A DNA stretch of 64,000 nucleotides, from the NCBI GenBank assembly GCA_003635185.1, contig PYJA01000044.1, positions 24,680-88,679 on the forward strand, given 5' to 3'. This document shows positions 35,853 to 45,162 of this stretch, piece after piece (the stretch's first letter is position 1; each line of letters begins with the position of its first letter). The notes beneath the pieces were generated by a model, which saw only the letters and a list, made by a program, of their open reading frames with translations, searched no databases and was not told the origin of the DNA. The stretch comes from Candidatus Poribacteria bacterium. Its GTDB lineage: Bacteria > Poribacteria > WGA-4E > WGA-3G. A program made the translations under genes and the position numbers.

Positions 35853-36388
35853 CTACACTTCGGTTCTATAACTTAAAATTATACCATCTTCCAGGGGAAT
35901 GTCAACAGAATTTAATAGCGGTGTGTAAAAAACGAATTCTACATAATCTAACATCTCAGCGCGCATCGTCACGGTATCATCAGCTACGATTAACCCGCCC
36001 GAACGGATATTGGGCAACACTAATTCTAAATATCGCCTATACTCGCCTTTATCCGCATCAAGAAACACAAGATCAAAAATGGCATCACACTTTGGAATTT
36101 CGTCAAGTGCATTTCCGACCCGGACTTCAACAATATCGTCTAACTGAGCTTCTTTGAGATGTGCCTGTGCCTCAGCTGCACGTTTTGGGTCAAATTCCAA
36201 TGTGATGAGCCTGCCGCCAGTTTCCTTCAGTGCAGCAGCAAGCCATATTGTGGAATATCCATTACTTGTCCCGACTTCAAGGACGTTTTGTGCCTGAATA
36301 GAACGGATGAGGATAGAAAGAAATTGTCCGTTTTCGGGTGCGATATTCGTATACTGTTTTGCGGTTCTTTCAGGCCGTTTTAAAATAG
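35853..36388 (-). pseudogene. class I O-methyltransferase, 5'-truncated by a repeat element
   Basis: The track ORF begins at a TTG inside the protein. Reading on upstream in the same frame gives intact family sequence, QFLSILIRSIQAQNVLEVGT then SNGYSTIWLAAALKETGG (SAM motif I), up to LKRPERTAKQYTNIAPENG. At 36389 the frame runs into the end of an AGGACTTACGCA-family element, whose sequence supplies a TAA. No ATG, GTG or TTG lies in the remaining 5' part, and no missing N-terminus is found beyond the element. Residual expression from an unusual start cannot be excluded, but loss of roughly 20-40 residues is likely. Confidence 0.75.
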
Positions 36389-36530
36389 ACAGGACTTACG
36401 CAATAATATCAGGACGGACGCATTCCCCTCGCTTGCGGGGGGTTAGGGGGACCAATAGGCAGAAATTGGAGTTTTTATCTCCCCGGACGCTATCGCTATG
36501 GGGGCCGCCCCCTAAATCCCTCTTATAGTA
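36389..36530. mobile_element. degenerate AGGACTTACGCA-family element
   Basis: It starts caggacttacgcaataatat, immediately followed by another start, caggacggacgcattcccct, and a ggggggttagggggacc arm. The right part (ggggccgccccctaaatccct) lacks the far TIR. It looks like one element inserted at the end of another, partly deleted. It forms the broken 5' end of the O-methyltransferase gene. Confidence 0.65.
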
Positions 36531-36653
36531 AATTATGTAAATAAGTTTACATATATTCTGTCCGAGCGATCTCCGAATCGCGACGAAACCACTAATAGTC
36601 GGGAATCGGAGTTCCCTCCTACAGCTGATATGTAAAGTTAATTGTAAAATCCA
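36531..36653. repeat. inverted-repeat element
   Basis: tatagtaaattatgtaaata at the left is mirrored imperfectly by gtaaagttaattgtaaaatc and cactata at the right. The middle has gatctccgaatcgcgacgaa and cgggaatcggagttccctcc, a further short hairpin. The rest of the 600-base gap to 36988 holds only AT-rich DNA and a fragment (tttgtagcacaaactgttag) of the TGTAGCACAA family. Confidence 0.5.
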
Positions 36654-36988
36654 CTATATCAGGGGAACTTTTTATCGTGAGCCGGAACCCTTCCCTCCAT
36701 AAAATAACGACTAAAAATTCAAATTTTTTCCTCATGATGCACGTTTTTTGGTCAAACTTTCGTCAATTAGTACAGTGTCAACCGTTTCGCACTGTTTAAT
36801 TTCCAAACTTAACATTTGATCGTGTCTTTTGGTGAATGCAAACACGATCTAATACCAGTTCTAACATATAATGTCTCTTTTTGTAGCACAAACTGTTAGT
36901 TTGTGTCCTGAAGAATAACTACCATAACAACCGTCCATGAGACAATAATTTATAGAAATGGTTAATTTGTTCAATAGGAGAAAGTTTC

Positions 36989-38698
36989 GTGGAAAGAGAT
37001 GACGATGTTCAACTGATTCGCAGAATCTTATCGGGTGACGACGCTGCGTTTAACATTTTGGTTGAAAAATACCAAGAGAGCATTCATGCCCTTGCATGGC
37101 GGAAAATTCGAGATTTTCACTATGCGGAAGAGATTATGCAAGACACTTTCCTTAAAGCATATAAAAAACTTCCGACACTCAAGAATCACAATCAATTTGC
37201 TGGGTGGCTCCATGTCATCGCAAATCATCTTTGCATTGATTGGGTCCGAAAACAAAAGCCTGCAATGCAATCCTTGGAGGATACACGTTTGGAAGAGATC
37301 GAGGAATCCTCTTATACACAACACATCTCGGAACAGCGGATGACAGAGAGAACTGAGTATTGCCATGAGCTTGTCCAACAACTCTTGGAAAAATTGCCAG
37401 AAAACGAACGCGAGGTCGTAACACTCTACTATCTTGACGAAATGTCAACGAAAGAGATTGGTGAAGTCATGGGAGTGTCAGTAAATACAATTACGAGTCG
37501 ACTCCAACGCGCACGAAAACGTTTACAAACTGATCAGGAACTCTTAGATCAAGAATTCTTTGGTCATTTACAATTATCAGATAATCTGAAGGAGAATATT
37601 ATGAGTCAATTAGAGCAACTTCGCAACAAGTTCAATTCATTCATGGAACAGGTAAAATCTGATCCTGCATCAAGAGAGGATATTCTTAAAGAGGCATCCA
37701 TCGAGATTGATGACGCGCTTAAGGGTGAAATTACACCTGAGTTGGCGCATCTTGTGGTTGATGATATATACCCACACATGGGTAAGCAGGGAATAGAAAA
37801 ACGACTCTCTCTTCTACATAAGTTCTTGGATGACGCACCAGATAATAAAGAACGTTTTTGGGCACATCAAGAGTTAGCTTCAAGCCTTGCCTTTCTTGGA
37901 AGACACCGAGAATCAGTAGAGGAACAATTACAACTTTACCGATGGGCATGCAAAAATGACATTCCAGATAAGGATGTATTACATATTTTCTGTCCTAATC
38001 TTGAGAACCCAGCATCTTGGTCTGCAGAAGGTCGAATTGATGAATGGATTAAACTATATCGTGAGGCATCGGAACGTCTAAAAAAACCTGATATAAGTTA
38101 TCTTGACCGCTGCGAATTTCTACAAATCGGTGCAGAAGTACTTCGAGCAAACGGAAAATCGGATGAGGCATTAATTGAACTCGAAAAGTTGGAAAAAACG
38201 AATACTAAACAGGATTGGAGACACTATTTTCGATTTTGGTTAATTGTGAAAACAAATCGTTTGCTACTGTATAACAGACGGAATGAATCGGAACGTTTTG
38301 ATGAAATCATAACGGAACTCAAGAACTATATGGAAGGTGAGTATAAGAAATATAATGCGGGTCAACCGGTAAATACTGGTGATCTCATCTGGCTTTCTCA
38401 CGACATTGGCTGTTGTCTGGTGTGGATAAATAAGTACAGTATAGCAAGAAGTTTTTTACAAGTCGCTTGTGATTTGGGAGGTGAGAATCACTATGGACAC
38501 TTCATGCTCGCTGTAAGTATCTGGGCATCAGATAAGGACCGTGAGAAGACTCTACATCATCTCAAGATTGCTGAGGAAGATTATGCTGTAGCTTCCTATA
38601 ATTTTCGTGATAGTTACTACTCATCTTTCGTTAATACACCCGAATTTTCGGATGTAAAGGATGATCCGGAGTTTCTGAAGGTCCTGGGGCAGAAGTAG
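36989..38698 (+). CDS. ECF sigma factor with large C-terminal helical/TPR-like extension
   Basis: 569 residues from a GTG start after GGAG. Sigma-2 is at about residues 20-90 (AFNILVEKYQESIHALAWRK, YAEEIMQDTFLKAYKKL), and sigma-4 at about 130-185 (LPENEREVVTLYYLDEMSTK, EIGEVMGVSVNTITSRLQRA). The remaining 370 residues are helical, with TPR-like pairs such as FWAHQELASSLAFLGRHRES and GAEVLRANGKSDEALIELEK. Such extensions may replace an anti-sigma factor by sensing partners directly. No anti-sigma gene adjoins. Its target promoters cannot be inferred. Confidence 0.92.
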   Translation: MERDDDVQLIRRILSGDDAAFNILVEKYQESIHALAWRKIRDFHYAEEIMQDTFLKAYKKLPTLKNHNQFAGWLHVIANHLCIDWVRKQKPAMQSLEDTRLEEIEESSYTQHISEQRMTERTEYCHELVQQLLEKLPENEREVVTLYYLDEMSTKEIGEVMGVSVNTITSRLQRARKRLQTDQELLDQEFFGHLQLSDNLKENIMSQLEQLRNKFNSFMEQVKSDPASREDILKEASIEIDDALKGEITPELAHLVVDDIYPHMGKQGIEKRLSLLHKFLDDAPDNKERFWAHQELASSLAFLGRHRESVEEQLQLYRWACKNDIPDKDVLHIFCPNLENPASWSAEGRIDEWIKLYREASERLKKPDISYLDRCEFLQIGAEVLRANGKSDEALIELEKLEKTNTKQDWRHYFRFWLIVKTNRLLLYNRRNESERFDEIITELKNYMEGEYKKYNAGQPVNTGDLIWLSHDIGCCLVWINKYSIARSFLQVACDLGGENHYGHFMLAVSIWASDKDREKTLHHLKIAEEDYAVASYNFRDSYYSSFVNTPEFSDVKDDPEFLKVLGQK

Positions 38699-38767
38699 GA
38701 TAAATAGTCCCGTTACCTATACTTGCATTCGGTTAGGAGGGAAACCTTATCCGCCCAATTTACTTCT

Positions 38768-38811
38768 TGTAGGATCGACCTCCTGGTCGCGACCGGGAGG
38801 TCGATCCTACA
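38768..38811 (+). terminator. strong hairpin downstream of the ECF sigma gene
   Basis: tgtaggatcgacctcctggt and its near-perfect complement (gggaggtcgatcctaca) form a stem of about 17 bp. It lacks a U tract, so it is either a rho-independent-like pause or simply a REP-type repeat. It lies 70 bases after the sigma factor stop. Confidence 0.4.
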
Positions 38812-38928
38812 GAAGAATTGTCCTCTGCACTCAACCCGAGATTCAGATAACTCATTTTTGTGTCAAAGGGGCGCAAAACTGGAAGTTCACGGGATAAAAT
38901 ATTGGCTAATTAACAGTATTTTTCACTT

Positions 38929-39161
38929 GTAGCACAATCTGTATGAAGTTTAAATAAATATTTCGGTAAGGGGGCGAGGTTTGGAAACCTCGCCAGCAGT
39001 AGGTGTACATCTCTGCTGGTGAGGTTTCCTAACCCCACCAAATTACCCAATTTATTTTTTAATCTTCATTTAGATTGGGCATATTAGGGCGCAAACTGAC
39101 AGTTTGCGCTACAAAAACGGTGTTCGCCTGTCTAAAATCTTGCAATAGCAACTTGAGTTAT
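38929..39161. repeat. interspersed element, TGTAGCACAATCTG ... GCAACTTGAGTTA family
   Basis: The left end tgtagcacaatctgtatgaa and the right part ttaatcttcatttagattgg are inverted. A central hairpin ggcgaggtttggaaacctcg is followed by ctgctggtgaggtttcctaa. The right end gcaatagcaacttgagttat lies just before the S9 peptidase gene. The family recurs at 50283 (between atpF and atpH) and in part at 4157. Confidence 0.65.
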
Positions 39162-39175
39162 GGGAGAAGAATAGA

Positions 39176-39931
39176 ATGAATTTCAAAAATCTTGTTAACA
39201 TTTGCTATGGCTTACTCTTATGTTTTGTGGTTTCTACATCAATAACAATTAGCGAAGGAGAAGAAATGAATCCTTTGACACTTGAAGATTTGCTCAAATT
39301 TAACACATTTGTTGGGCGCGTTCCCATTGATATTACCTCCGATGGAAACTGGATTGCCTACAACACGCAGAACCGTGAACAGTATGAAGGTGGAGGCGGA
39401 GACTCATTTTATTCTAAAACAGGTGTGATGATTAAAATGGCGTACGCGACGGTTTGGGTGACAAATACGCGTACGGGAGAACACCATAATTTAACCCCGG
39501 ATTGGGGTTCAAGTTGGGCACCAAGATGGTCCCCTGATGGAACGCGTCTTGCGTTTTATTCAGATCGGATGGGTAAGCCGCATCTATATGTCTGGAACCG
39601 AGAAACTGACGATATGCAGGAGTTTGCATCGGTAACCGTTCGGACGTTCTTTGGCTTTGAGGTGCCGAAATGGACACCAGATGGACGTTATGTTCTTTTC
39701 AAATCCATTTCCGCGATAGATACATCCATCAAAGAGGAATCTGTGGAAGACAAATCTGAAATTTCGCCTAAACCTTCCTTTGTTGAAATTTGGGACTGGC
39801 CCAAAAAACAATCTCAAAAACGGGAAGAGGAGTCAATACAGGAAAACGAACAACCTAAAGAAAAAAACGAGGAAGAGGGAATCGAGACTTGGCTATTGCT
39901 GATACTAAAACCGGCAAAACACTGCCGTTAA
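39176..39931 (+). CDS. S9 (prolyl oligopeptidase-like) peptidase, N-terminal part before a frame change
   Basis: A signal peptide (ending near ITISEG) and the first blades of a beta propeller: GRVPIDITSDGNWIAYNTQN, PRWSPDGTRLAFYSDRMGKP and VPKWTPDGRYVLFKS. The frame then enters an acidic low-complexity stretch (EEESIQENEQPKEKNEEEG) and stops after LKPAKHCR. The rest of the protein continues in the -1 frame (39889 ORF). A 7-A run in the codons gaa-aaa-aac forms A AAA AAC, the canonical -1 slippery heptamer. Slipping there joins this ORF to the second without a stop. A sequencing error or a real disabling indel are alternatives. Confidence 0.75.
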   Translation: MNFKNLVNICYGLLLCFVVSTSITISEGEEMNPLTLEDLLKFNTFVGRVPIDITSDGNWIAYNTQNREQYEGGGGDSFYSKTGVMIKMAYATVWVTNTRTGEHHNLTPDWGSSWAPRWSPDGTRLAFYSDRMGKPHLYVWNRETDDMQEFASVTVRTFFGFEVPKWTPDGRYVLFKSISAIDTSIKEESVEDKSEISPKPSFVEIWDWPKKQSQKREEESIQENEQPKEKNEEEGIETWLLLILKPAKHCR

Positions 39932-41484
39932 TGAAGGGATATAACATTAGAAATTTCGATATAGATCCCAATGGTGAACGTGTAGCTATCACGGTTGATG
40001 TAGGTACACAGGGATATGATCTCTATGTTCTACCTCTTCCAAAAGAACTACACGAGGCTTCATCCGCGGAAACTGAGCCGCTTGTCAGGGCAATTCCTCT
40101 CGGAGACGGAATTACTGTTAGTTGGTCGCCGGATTCAAAATATGTTGCCTGGGTAACGGTAAGTAAAGGAGGTGAGTTCGCATCAGGGAAGGCTTATGTT
40201 GTTAACGTAGAGACAAGTATGGTCCGTAATCTTACAGACAGTCTTGACGATTACCTTGGAAATCCGTATCGACCACCGTTGTGGATAGGAGAAAGCGATG
40301 CACTTCTTTGCGTTAATGGGTATGTATGGAAAGTGCCTCTTAACGGTGACGCGGTACAAAATTTGACGGAAAATTTTGGTTCTTTTGCTAATGTATTTTA
40401 TCCAGGCGAAGGGTATACACCTTGGACGGTAGACGGTACCATGATACTAACGACTTATGACGATGGTTTCTATTGTCTGAGTCTTACGGATAACACAATG
40501 ACACTTCTGCACAAAGACGAACATCGGAATGTTCAGGCGGGCCGCTTTCGTCAAGATGTGGCAGAGGAAACCGGAGAATGCGTTTACGTTGTTGAGAGCA
40601 ATCAAGAACCACCGAATATCTGGATGAGCGATGCTACTTTTGAATCCCCGCGGCAAATTACAGATATCAATCCACACTTAAAGGCAATTGACTTTGGCAC
40701 AGGCGAACTTATTGAGTGGACACTTGAGGATGGGCGAAAGGTAAAAGGTGCCCTCGTGCTACCGCCTGAGGCATCTGAGGAAAATCCAGTACCGATGATT
40801 GTAAGCGTCTACGCAGGCAGTTTCAGGTTACATTCCTTCAACAGGTTTGCTTTCGGGGAGAACGTAGGAGGTGCCCATCCAGGTATGTTTGTCTCACGAG
40901 GCTATGCACTTTTCTTGCCCGACTTCCCCGTCCCGAAGATTGAGCCGTCTAAGCAGTTTGCTAATGTAATTCTTCCAGGAATTGATGCAGCAATTGGGAC
41001 TAAAAAGGTAGATGCGGAACGGTTGGGTGTCATCGGTCACAGTTTCGGTGGATATACCGTGAATGTTCTTATCACACAAACGACGCGATTTAAAGCGGCA
41101 GTTGCTTCTGCAGCTATGGGTAACTTAATCAGTGGATACCTTGGTAGTGGACTTGGTACCGGTTGGTACGAGACTGGACAGGCCGGGATGGGTGGACCCC
41201 TATGGGAATTTCCGCAGCGCTATATTGATGGCTCACCAGTCTTCCATCTGGATAAGGTTGAAACGCCTTTGCTTCTGATTCACGGAGATCAAGATTTCAT
41301 CCCCTTTGAACAGGCGCAGGAAATGTTCATTGGGCTTGCAAATCTTGAGAAAGAGGTTGTGTTGTTGAAATACAAAGAGGCAGACCATTGGCAGGGCTTC
41401 TGGTCAAACGAAAAACTTGCCGATTATTGGGAGCGCGTACTAAACTGGTTTGACGAATATCTAAAATCGGAGAAAACTAATTAA
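39889..41484 (+). CDS. S9 peptidase, C-terminal part (propeller and alpha/beta hydrolase domain)
   Basis: The track starts it at TTG 39889. It continues the propeller (LAIADTKTGKTLPLMKGYNI, VSWSPDSKYVAWVTVS, IWMSDATFESPRQITD) and then the catalytic domain: nucleophile GHSFGGY, acid LLIHGDQDFIPF and histidine KEADHWQGF. All catalytic residues are therefore in this part. A GAGGAAGAGGG stretch lies 10-20 nt before the TTG, so internal re-initiation could make the catalytic half without the signal peptide. Full-length product needs a frameshift or correction of an indel. Its stop overlaps the next ATG by one base. Confidence 0.8.
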   Translation: MAIADTKTGKTLPLMKGYNIRNFDIDPNGERVAITVDVGTQGYDLYVLPLPKELHEASSAETEPLVRAIPLGDGITVSWSPDSKYVAWVTVSKGGEFASGKAYVVNVETSMVRNLTDSLDDYLGNPYRPPLWIGESDALLCVNGYVWKVPLNGDAVQNLTENFGSFANVFYPGEGYTPWTVDGTMILTTYDDGFYCLSLTDNTMTLLHKDEHRNVQAGRFRQDVAEETGECVYVVESNQEPPNIWMSDATFESPRQITDINPHLKAIDFGTGELIEWTLEDGRKVKGALVLPPEASEENPVPMIVSVYAGSFRLHSFNRFAFGENVGGAHPGMFVSRGYALFLPDFPVPKIEPSKQFANVILPGIDAAIGTKKVDAERLGVIGHSFGGYTVNVLITQTTRFKAAVASAAMGNLISGYLGSGLGTGWYETGQAGMGGPLWEFPQRYIDGSPVFHLDKVETPLLLIHGDQDFIPFEQAQEMFIGLANLEKEVVLLKYKEADHWQGFWSNEKLADYWERVLNWFDEYLKSEKTN

Positions 41485-43493
41485 TGAAACTACAAAAAAC
41501 TTATGCGATAGTGTTGCTTATTACACTATCGCTTATTTTAATGGTAAACGGACAGAACATAGCGGCACAAAACATACAAACCGTTAAAAAAGAACTCCCC
41601 GCAGTCAAAACCGAACAACCACCTACCATTGATGGTATTCTTAATGACGCATGCTGGCAAGACGCACCAAAAGCCGTTGGCTTTACCGACCAACGCACCG
41701 AAAAACCTGCCAAGAATCAATCTGTCGGTAGGGTTGTTTATACCGACGAAGCTATCTACGTTGGACTTCACCTCTACGATGAAATACCCGATAAAATCGT
41801 GGCGCGTCAAACCAAAGATCAAACCGGCATCGGTGGAGAAGACTGGGTTTCTTTCACTATCGATCCATTCCACACACACCAATATTCTGATAGGAATTTC
41901 TTCATTGTAAATCCACTCGGCACGAAATTCGCACATCTTGCCACAGGACGTGCTGCAAAAAGCGAATGGATCGGACTTTGGAAAGCTGCAGCACAGATTG
42001 TCCAAGACGGATGGGTCGTAGAGATGGAAATTCCATGGCAGATACTGGACTACCCCAACACAACAGAACCTATTCGGATGGGTATAAATCTTGACAGATT
42101 TCAACAACGCACAGGCGAACGTTCATGGTGGTGTAATCTTGGCGTTCAAGAATTCCGAGAAAACGATGGACATTGGATTGATGTGTTACCTCCGCCGCGA
42201 AAACGTGACCTAAAATTCTTACCCTACCTGATTAGCGGCATTAGTGAAACAGAAACCGATGTAGGAGCAACCTCCCGGTCGCGCCGAGAATATACTGCCC
42301 GCGCAGGAGCAGACCTACGCTATGAAGTTACGCCACAACTGCGCCTCATCGGCACAGCCAACCCAGATTTTGATAACATTGAACAATCTGTTGAAGGTAT
42401 TGATTTTTCTTACAGTGAACGCTATGTAAGTGATCGGCGTCCGTTCTTTTCTGAAGGTGGGAATGTCTACAATCTTGGTAATCTTTTCTATTCGCGTAGG
42501 ATAATGGATATGGACGGAGGGCTTAAACTCTTTGGAAAAGTAGCAAAAAACACATCAGTCGGCACATTAGGCACCTATCACCGGAACAACCAGAACTTTA
42601 TCCTACGCGCAAAACAATCCTTGACAGCAACTTCTCACATCATCGCGGGGTTCCTAACGCACCATCGTCCCGATACAGATACAAACAGTATAGGACACCT
42701 TTCAGGTAGCGTTAGACACGGTAAGCTTTCGGCCGAATCAAGTTTCACCCAAAGTTGGGAAGGGGAATCAGATGGAAGAAAAGGAGATGCATACATAAAA
42801 TACAATGGTTCGCTTTTTCAATCAACGTTATTTGGGTATTTTGTGGATCCAGATTTCGTAAATAACCTCGGCTATCAACCGTTCACCAGCCTCCGTGGGG
42901 GTGGCGTAGAGGGAATTATCTCAAACGAATGGCGGCAGGGCTTAATCCGTAGTATTTTCGTTGGAGCGAATTTCATAGCTGCTAACAATTACGATGGTGA
43001 ACTATTTCAGCAAGATGTCTCTGTCTTTTCAAATCTCTCAACACATAGTGATTACGGGCTTTCTATTAATTGGTATGGTGGACGATTTCAAGAATTCACT
43101 GATAGTGTCTTTAGCATCAGATTAAGAGCACGTACATCAGATCAGTTCAACAATGTCAATGTTAGCTATAACTGGGGAGAACAAGCAGATAAGCGGCTTC
43201 ATCGCGTCAGTGGAAATCTGAATCTCCGTGCTTACGGCTTTACTGCAGGTCTCTCCTCCAATATTCAATGGCATTTTGAAAGACGCTATCAGCATATCCT
43301 AACCCTCGGCTACGATTTCAGTCCCGCCTTAAGCCTCGGTAGCCGTTTAATTTGGCAGATAGAAGGATTTAATATCTACTTCGCGTTGCGCCGTTCCGGG
43401 TATGCTGGCACAGACTTTTTTATCATCCTCGGAGATCCAAACGCATCCAAATTCAAAGAACGTCTGGTAGCAAAAGTTATCCGGGCATTTTAG
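41484..43493 (+). CDS. outer-membrane CBM9-like/DUF5916-type protein
   Basis: 669 residues. A signal peptide (ending near NIAAQ) precedes a CBM9/DOMON-like domain: PPTIDGILNDACWQDAPKAV, VYTDEAIYVGLHLYDEIPDK, WVVEMEIPWQILDYPN. From about residue 240 the sequence is an amphipathic beta-barrel pattern typical of DUF5916 (RRPFFSEGGNVYNLGNLFYS, then alternating strands to the end at VIRAF). Likely an outer-membrane protein that binds carbohydrate. The ATG overlaps the peptidase stop (TAATGA), so the peptidase and this protein are coupled and may act in one uptake system. Confidence 0.9.
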   Translation: MKLQKTYAIVLLITLSLILMVNGQNIAAQNIQTVKKELPAVKTEQPPTIDGILNDACWQDAPKAVGFTDQRTEKPAKNQSVGRVVYTDEAIYVGLHLYDEIPDKIVARQTKDQTGIGGEDWVSFTIDPFHTHQYSDRNFFIVNPLGTKFAHLATGRAAKSEWIGLWKAAAQIVQDGWVVEMEIPWQILDYPNTTEPIRMGINLDRFQQRTGERSWWCNLGVQEFRENDGHWIDVLPPPRKRDLKFLPYLISGISETETDVGATSRSRREYTARAGADLRYEVTPQLRLIGTANPDFDNIEQSVEGIDFSYSERYVSDRRPFFSEGGNVYNLGNLFYSRRIMDMDGGLKLFGKVAKNTSVGTLGTYHRNNQNFILRAKQSLTATSHIIAGFLTHHRPDTDTNSIGHLSGSVRHGKLSAESSFTQSWEGESDGRKGDAYIKYNGSLFQSTLFGYFVDPDFVNNLGYQPFTSLRGGGVEGIISNEWRQGLIRSIFVGANFIAANNYDGELFQQDVSVFSNLSTHSDYGLSINWYGGRFQEFTDSVFSIRLRARTSDQFNNVNVSYNWGEQADKRLHRVSGNLNLRAYGFTAGLSSNIQWHFERRYQHILTLGYDFSPALSLGSRLIWQIEGFNIYFALRRSGYAGTDFFIILGDPNASKFKERLVAKVIRAF

Positions 43494-43545
43494 GGTTTTC
43501 ACGGATATCCGTGTGTTGTTCATAAACGGGTTAATTATTTCTGCT

Positions 43546-43588
43546 ACCTCTCATGTTATAATATATGACGTGAGAGGTGTTTTATTTT
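43546..43588 (+). terminator. probable rho-independent terminator
   Basis: The stem acctctca / tgagaggt (8 bp, loop about 17 nt) is followed by gttttatttt, about 50 bases after the DUF5916-type gene. A perfect palindrome cacggatatccgtg also lies at its start (43499-43512). Confidence 0.55.
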
Positions 43589-43700
43589 AATGACAAATAT
43601 ACAAACAGAACGTTGTAAGCTCGTAATAAATAAGGTTAAAAAATATAGATCGCTAAACATCTTTTAGAAAATAAACCCTTATGTTCAGGAGGCAAATCTT

Positions 43701-45134
43701 ATGAAAAGTCTGTGGAGACCGGACTTCGTTAGCAAGTTTGTGTTGACTTTGCTGATATTCGTATCCGTTTGCTCAGTAGTAGCACAGGATACCAAAGCCA
43801 AAAAGGGGACAGAGATGGAAAAAAACAGAATTCAGATTTACAAAGAAAACCCGCGTTACTGGCAGTATAAAGGTGAACCGATTCTCCTAATCGGCGGTTC
43901 AGTTGAAGATAACCTATTTCAAATACCGAATCTCAAAGAGCATCTTGAACTGCTAAAGTCAGTTGGCGGTAACTATGTGCGGTCTACGATGGGGTGGAAT
44001 GATGAAGGCGATATACCACCTTTTAAAAAAGTCGGCGACAAATATGACTTAAATCAATGGAATGAAGAATTTTGGACACGTTTCCGCAACTTCATCACTT
44101 GGACTCATGAGATGGATATTATTGTCCAGATAGAAGTATGGGCAACTTTCACCTATTACCGAGATAATTGGGATGTCAACCCCTACAATCCAAAAAATAA
44201 TAGCAATTACACCGCAGAAGAAACGGGATTACCGACTGTTGTCAAAGACCATCCTGTTGCAACGGGGAATAACTTTTTTTGGTCTGTTCCGAAAGAGCGC
44301 AATCAGCAGAACGTCTTAAAATATCAGGAAATGTTTGTAGATAAACTGCTCTCAGAGACACTTCCTTATGGACATATACTCTACTGTATGGACAATGAGA
44401 CAGCCGTCACGGCTGCATGGGGTGAATATTGGGCAACGTATATCCAGAAAAAAGCAAAGGAAGCAGGCCGTGTCGCCGAAACGACTGAGATGTGGGATCC
44501 GTGGGATTTGTCCGATGAGAAACATAGAGCCACTTTTGACCATCCCGAAACCTATTCGTTTTGTGATATATCACAAAATAATCATCAGAAACGGCAGCGG
44601 CATTGGGATAACGCCCAGAAAATTCGAGCGAACCTCTCACCGATCCGTCCCATCAATAATATTAAGATTTACGGTGCTGATGGTGGGCGATTCGGCAGTA
44701 CGCGAGATGGATTAGAGCGATTTTGGCGAAACATTTTTGGCGGGTTTGCATCAGCGCGGTTCCACCGTCCGGATAGCGGCGTTGGCTTGAGCAAAATCGC
44801 ACAGGCACACCTTAAGAGTATGCGCGCTGTCACAGATGAGATAGACGTTTTTACATGCGAACCACATAACGATCTACTTTCCAACAGAGAAGAAAACGAA
44901 GCATACACCTTTGCAAATCCGGGAAAGGAATATGCAGTCTATTTTCCAAAAGGTGGCTCGGTTGATCTCAATTTAAGTCTTGGCAAAAACGCAGATGCGA
45001 AAACGGTAAAAGTCAGATGGTTGAATATCAACAAAAGCGAATGGAAAAAAGAAGAGGAAATCCCCTTTAGTGATAGCATAACATTAGTCGCAGAGACCGA
45101 AGAGCATTGGGCAGTTTTGGTTCAAGTAAAATAA
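43701..45134 (+). CDS. secreted putative glycosidase-like protein (copy 1)
   Basis: 477 residues with a signal peptide (ending VCSVVAQ). The core resembles TIM-barrel glycosidase-like proteins of the DUF4038 type: RYWQYKGEPILLIGGSVEDN, HLELLKSVGGNYVRSTMGWN, RNFITWTHEMDIIVQIEVWA and ILYCMDNETAVTAAWGEYWA, which offers candidate acid residues. The C-terminal YAVYFPKGGSVDLNLSLGKN block looks like a small beta-sandwich of the collagen-binding/PF12904 type. AGGAGG precedes the ATG. The enzymatic call is from pattern resemblance only. Confidence 0.75.
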   Translation: MKSLWRPDFVSKFVLTLLIFVSVCSVVAQDTKAKKGTEMEKNRIQIYKENPRYWQYKGEPILLIGGSVEDNLFQIPNLKEHLELLKSVGGNYVRSTMGWNDEGDIPPFKKVGDKYDLNQWNEEFWTRFRNFITWTHEMDIIVQIEVWATFTYYRDNWDVNPYNPKNNSNYTAEETGLPTVVKDHPVATGNNFFWSVPKERNQQNVLKYQEMFVDKLLSETLPYGHILYCMDNETAVTAAWGEYWATYIQKKAKEAGRVAETTEMWDPWDLSDEKHRATFDHPETYSFCDISQNNHQKRQRHWDNAQKIRANLSPIRPINNIKIYGADGGRFGSTRDGLERFWRNIFGGFASARFHRPDSGVGLSKIAQAHLKSMRAVTDEIDVFTCEPHNDLLSNREENEAYTFANPGKEYAVYFPKGGSVDLNLSLGKNADAKTVKVRWLNINKSEWKKEEEIPFSDSITLVAETEEHWAVLVQVK

Positions 45135-45162
45135 GATGTATTCATATTTCAGGGGTAACCTT

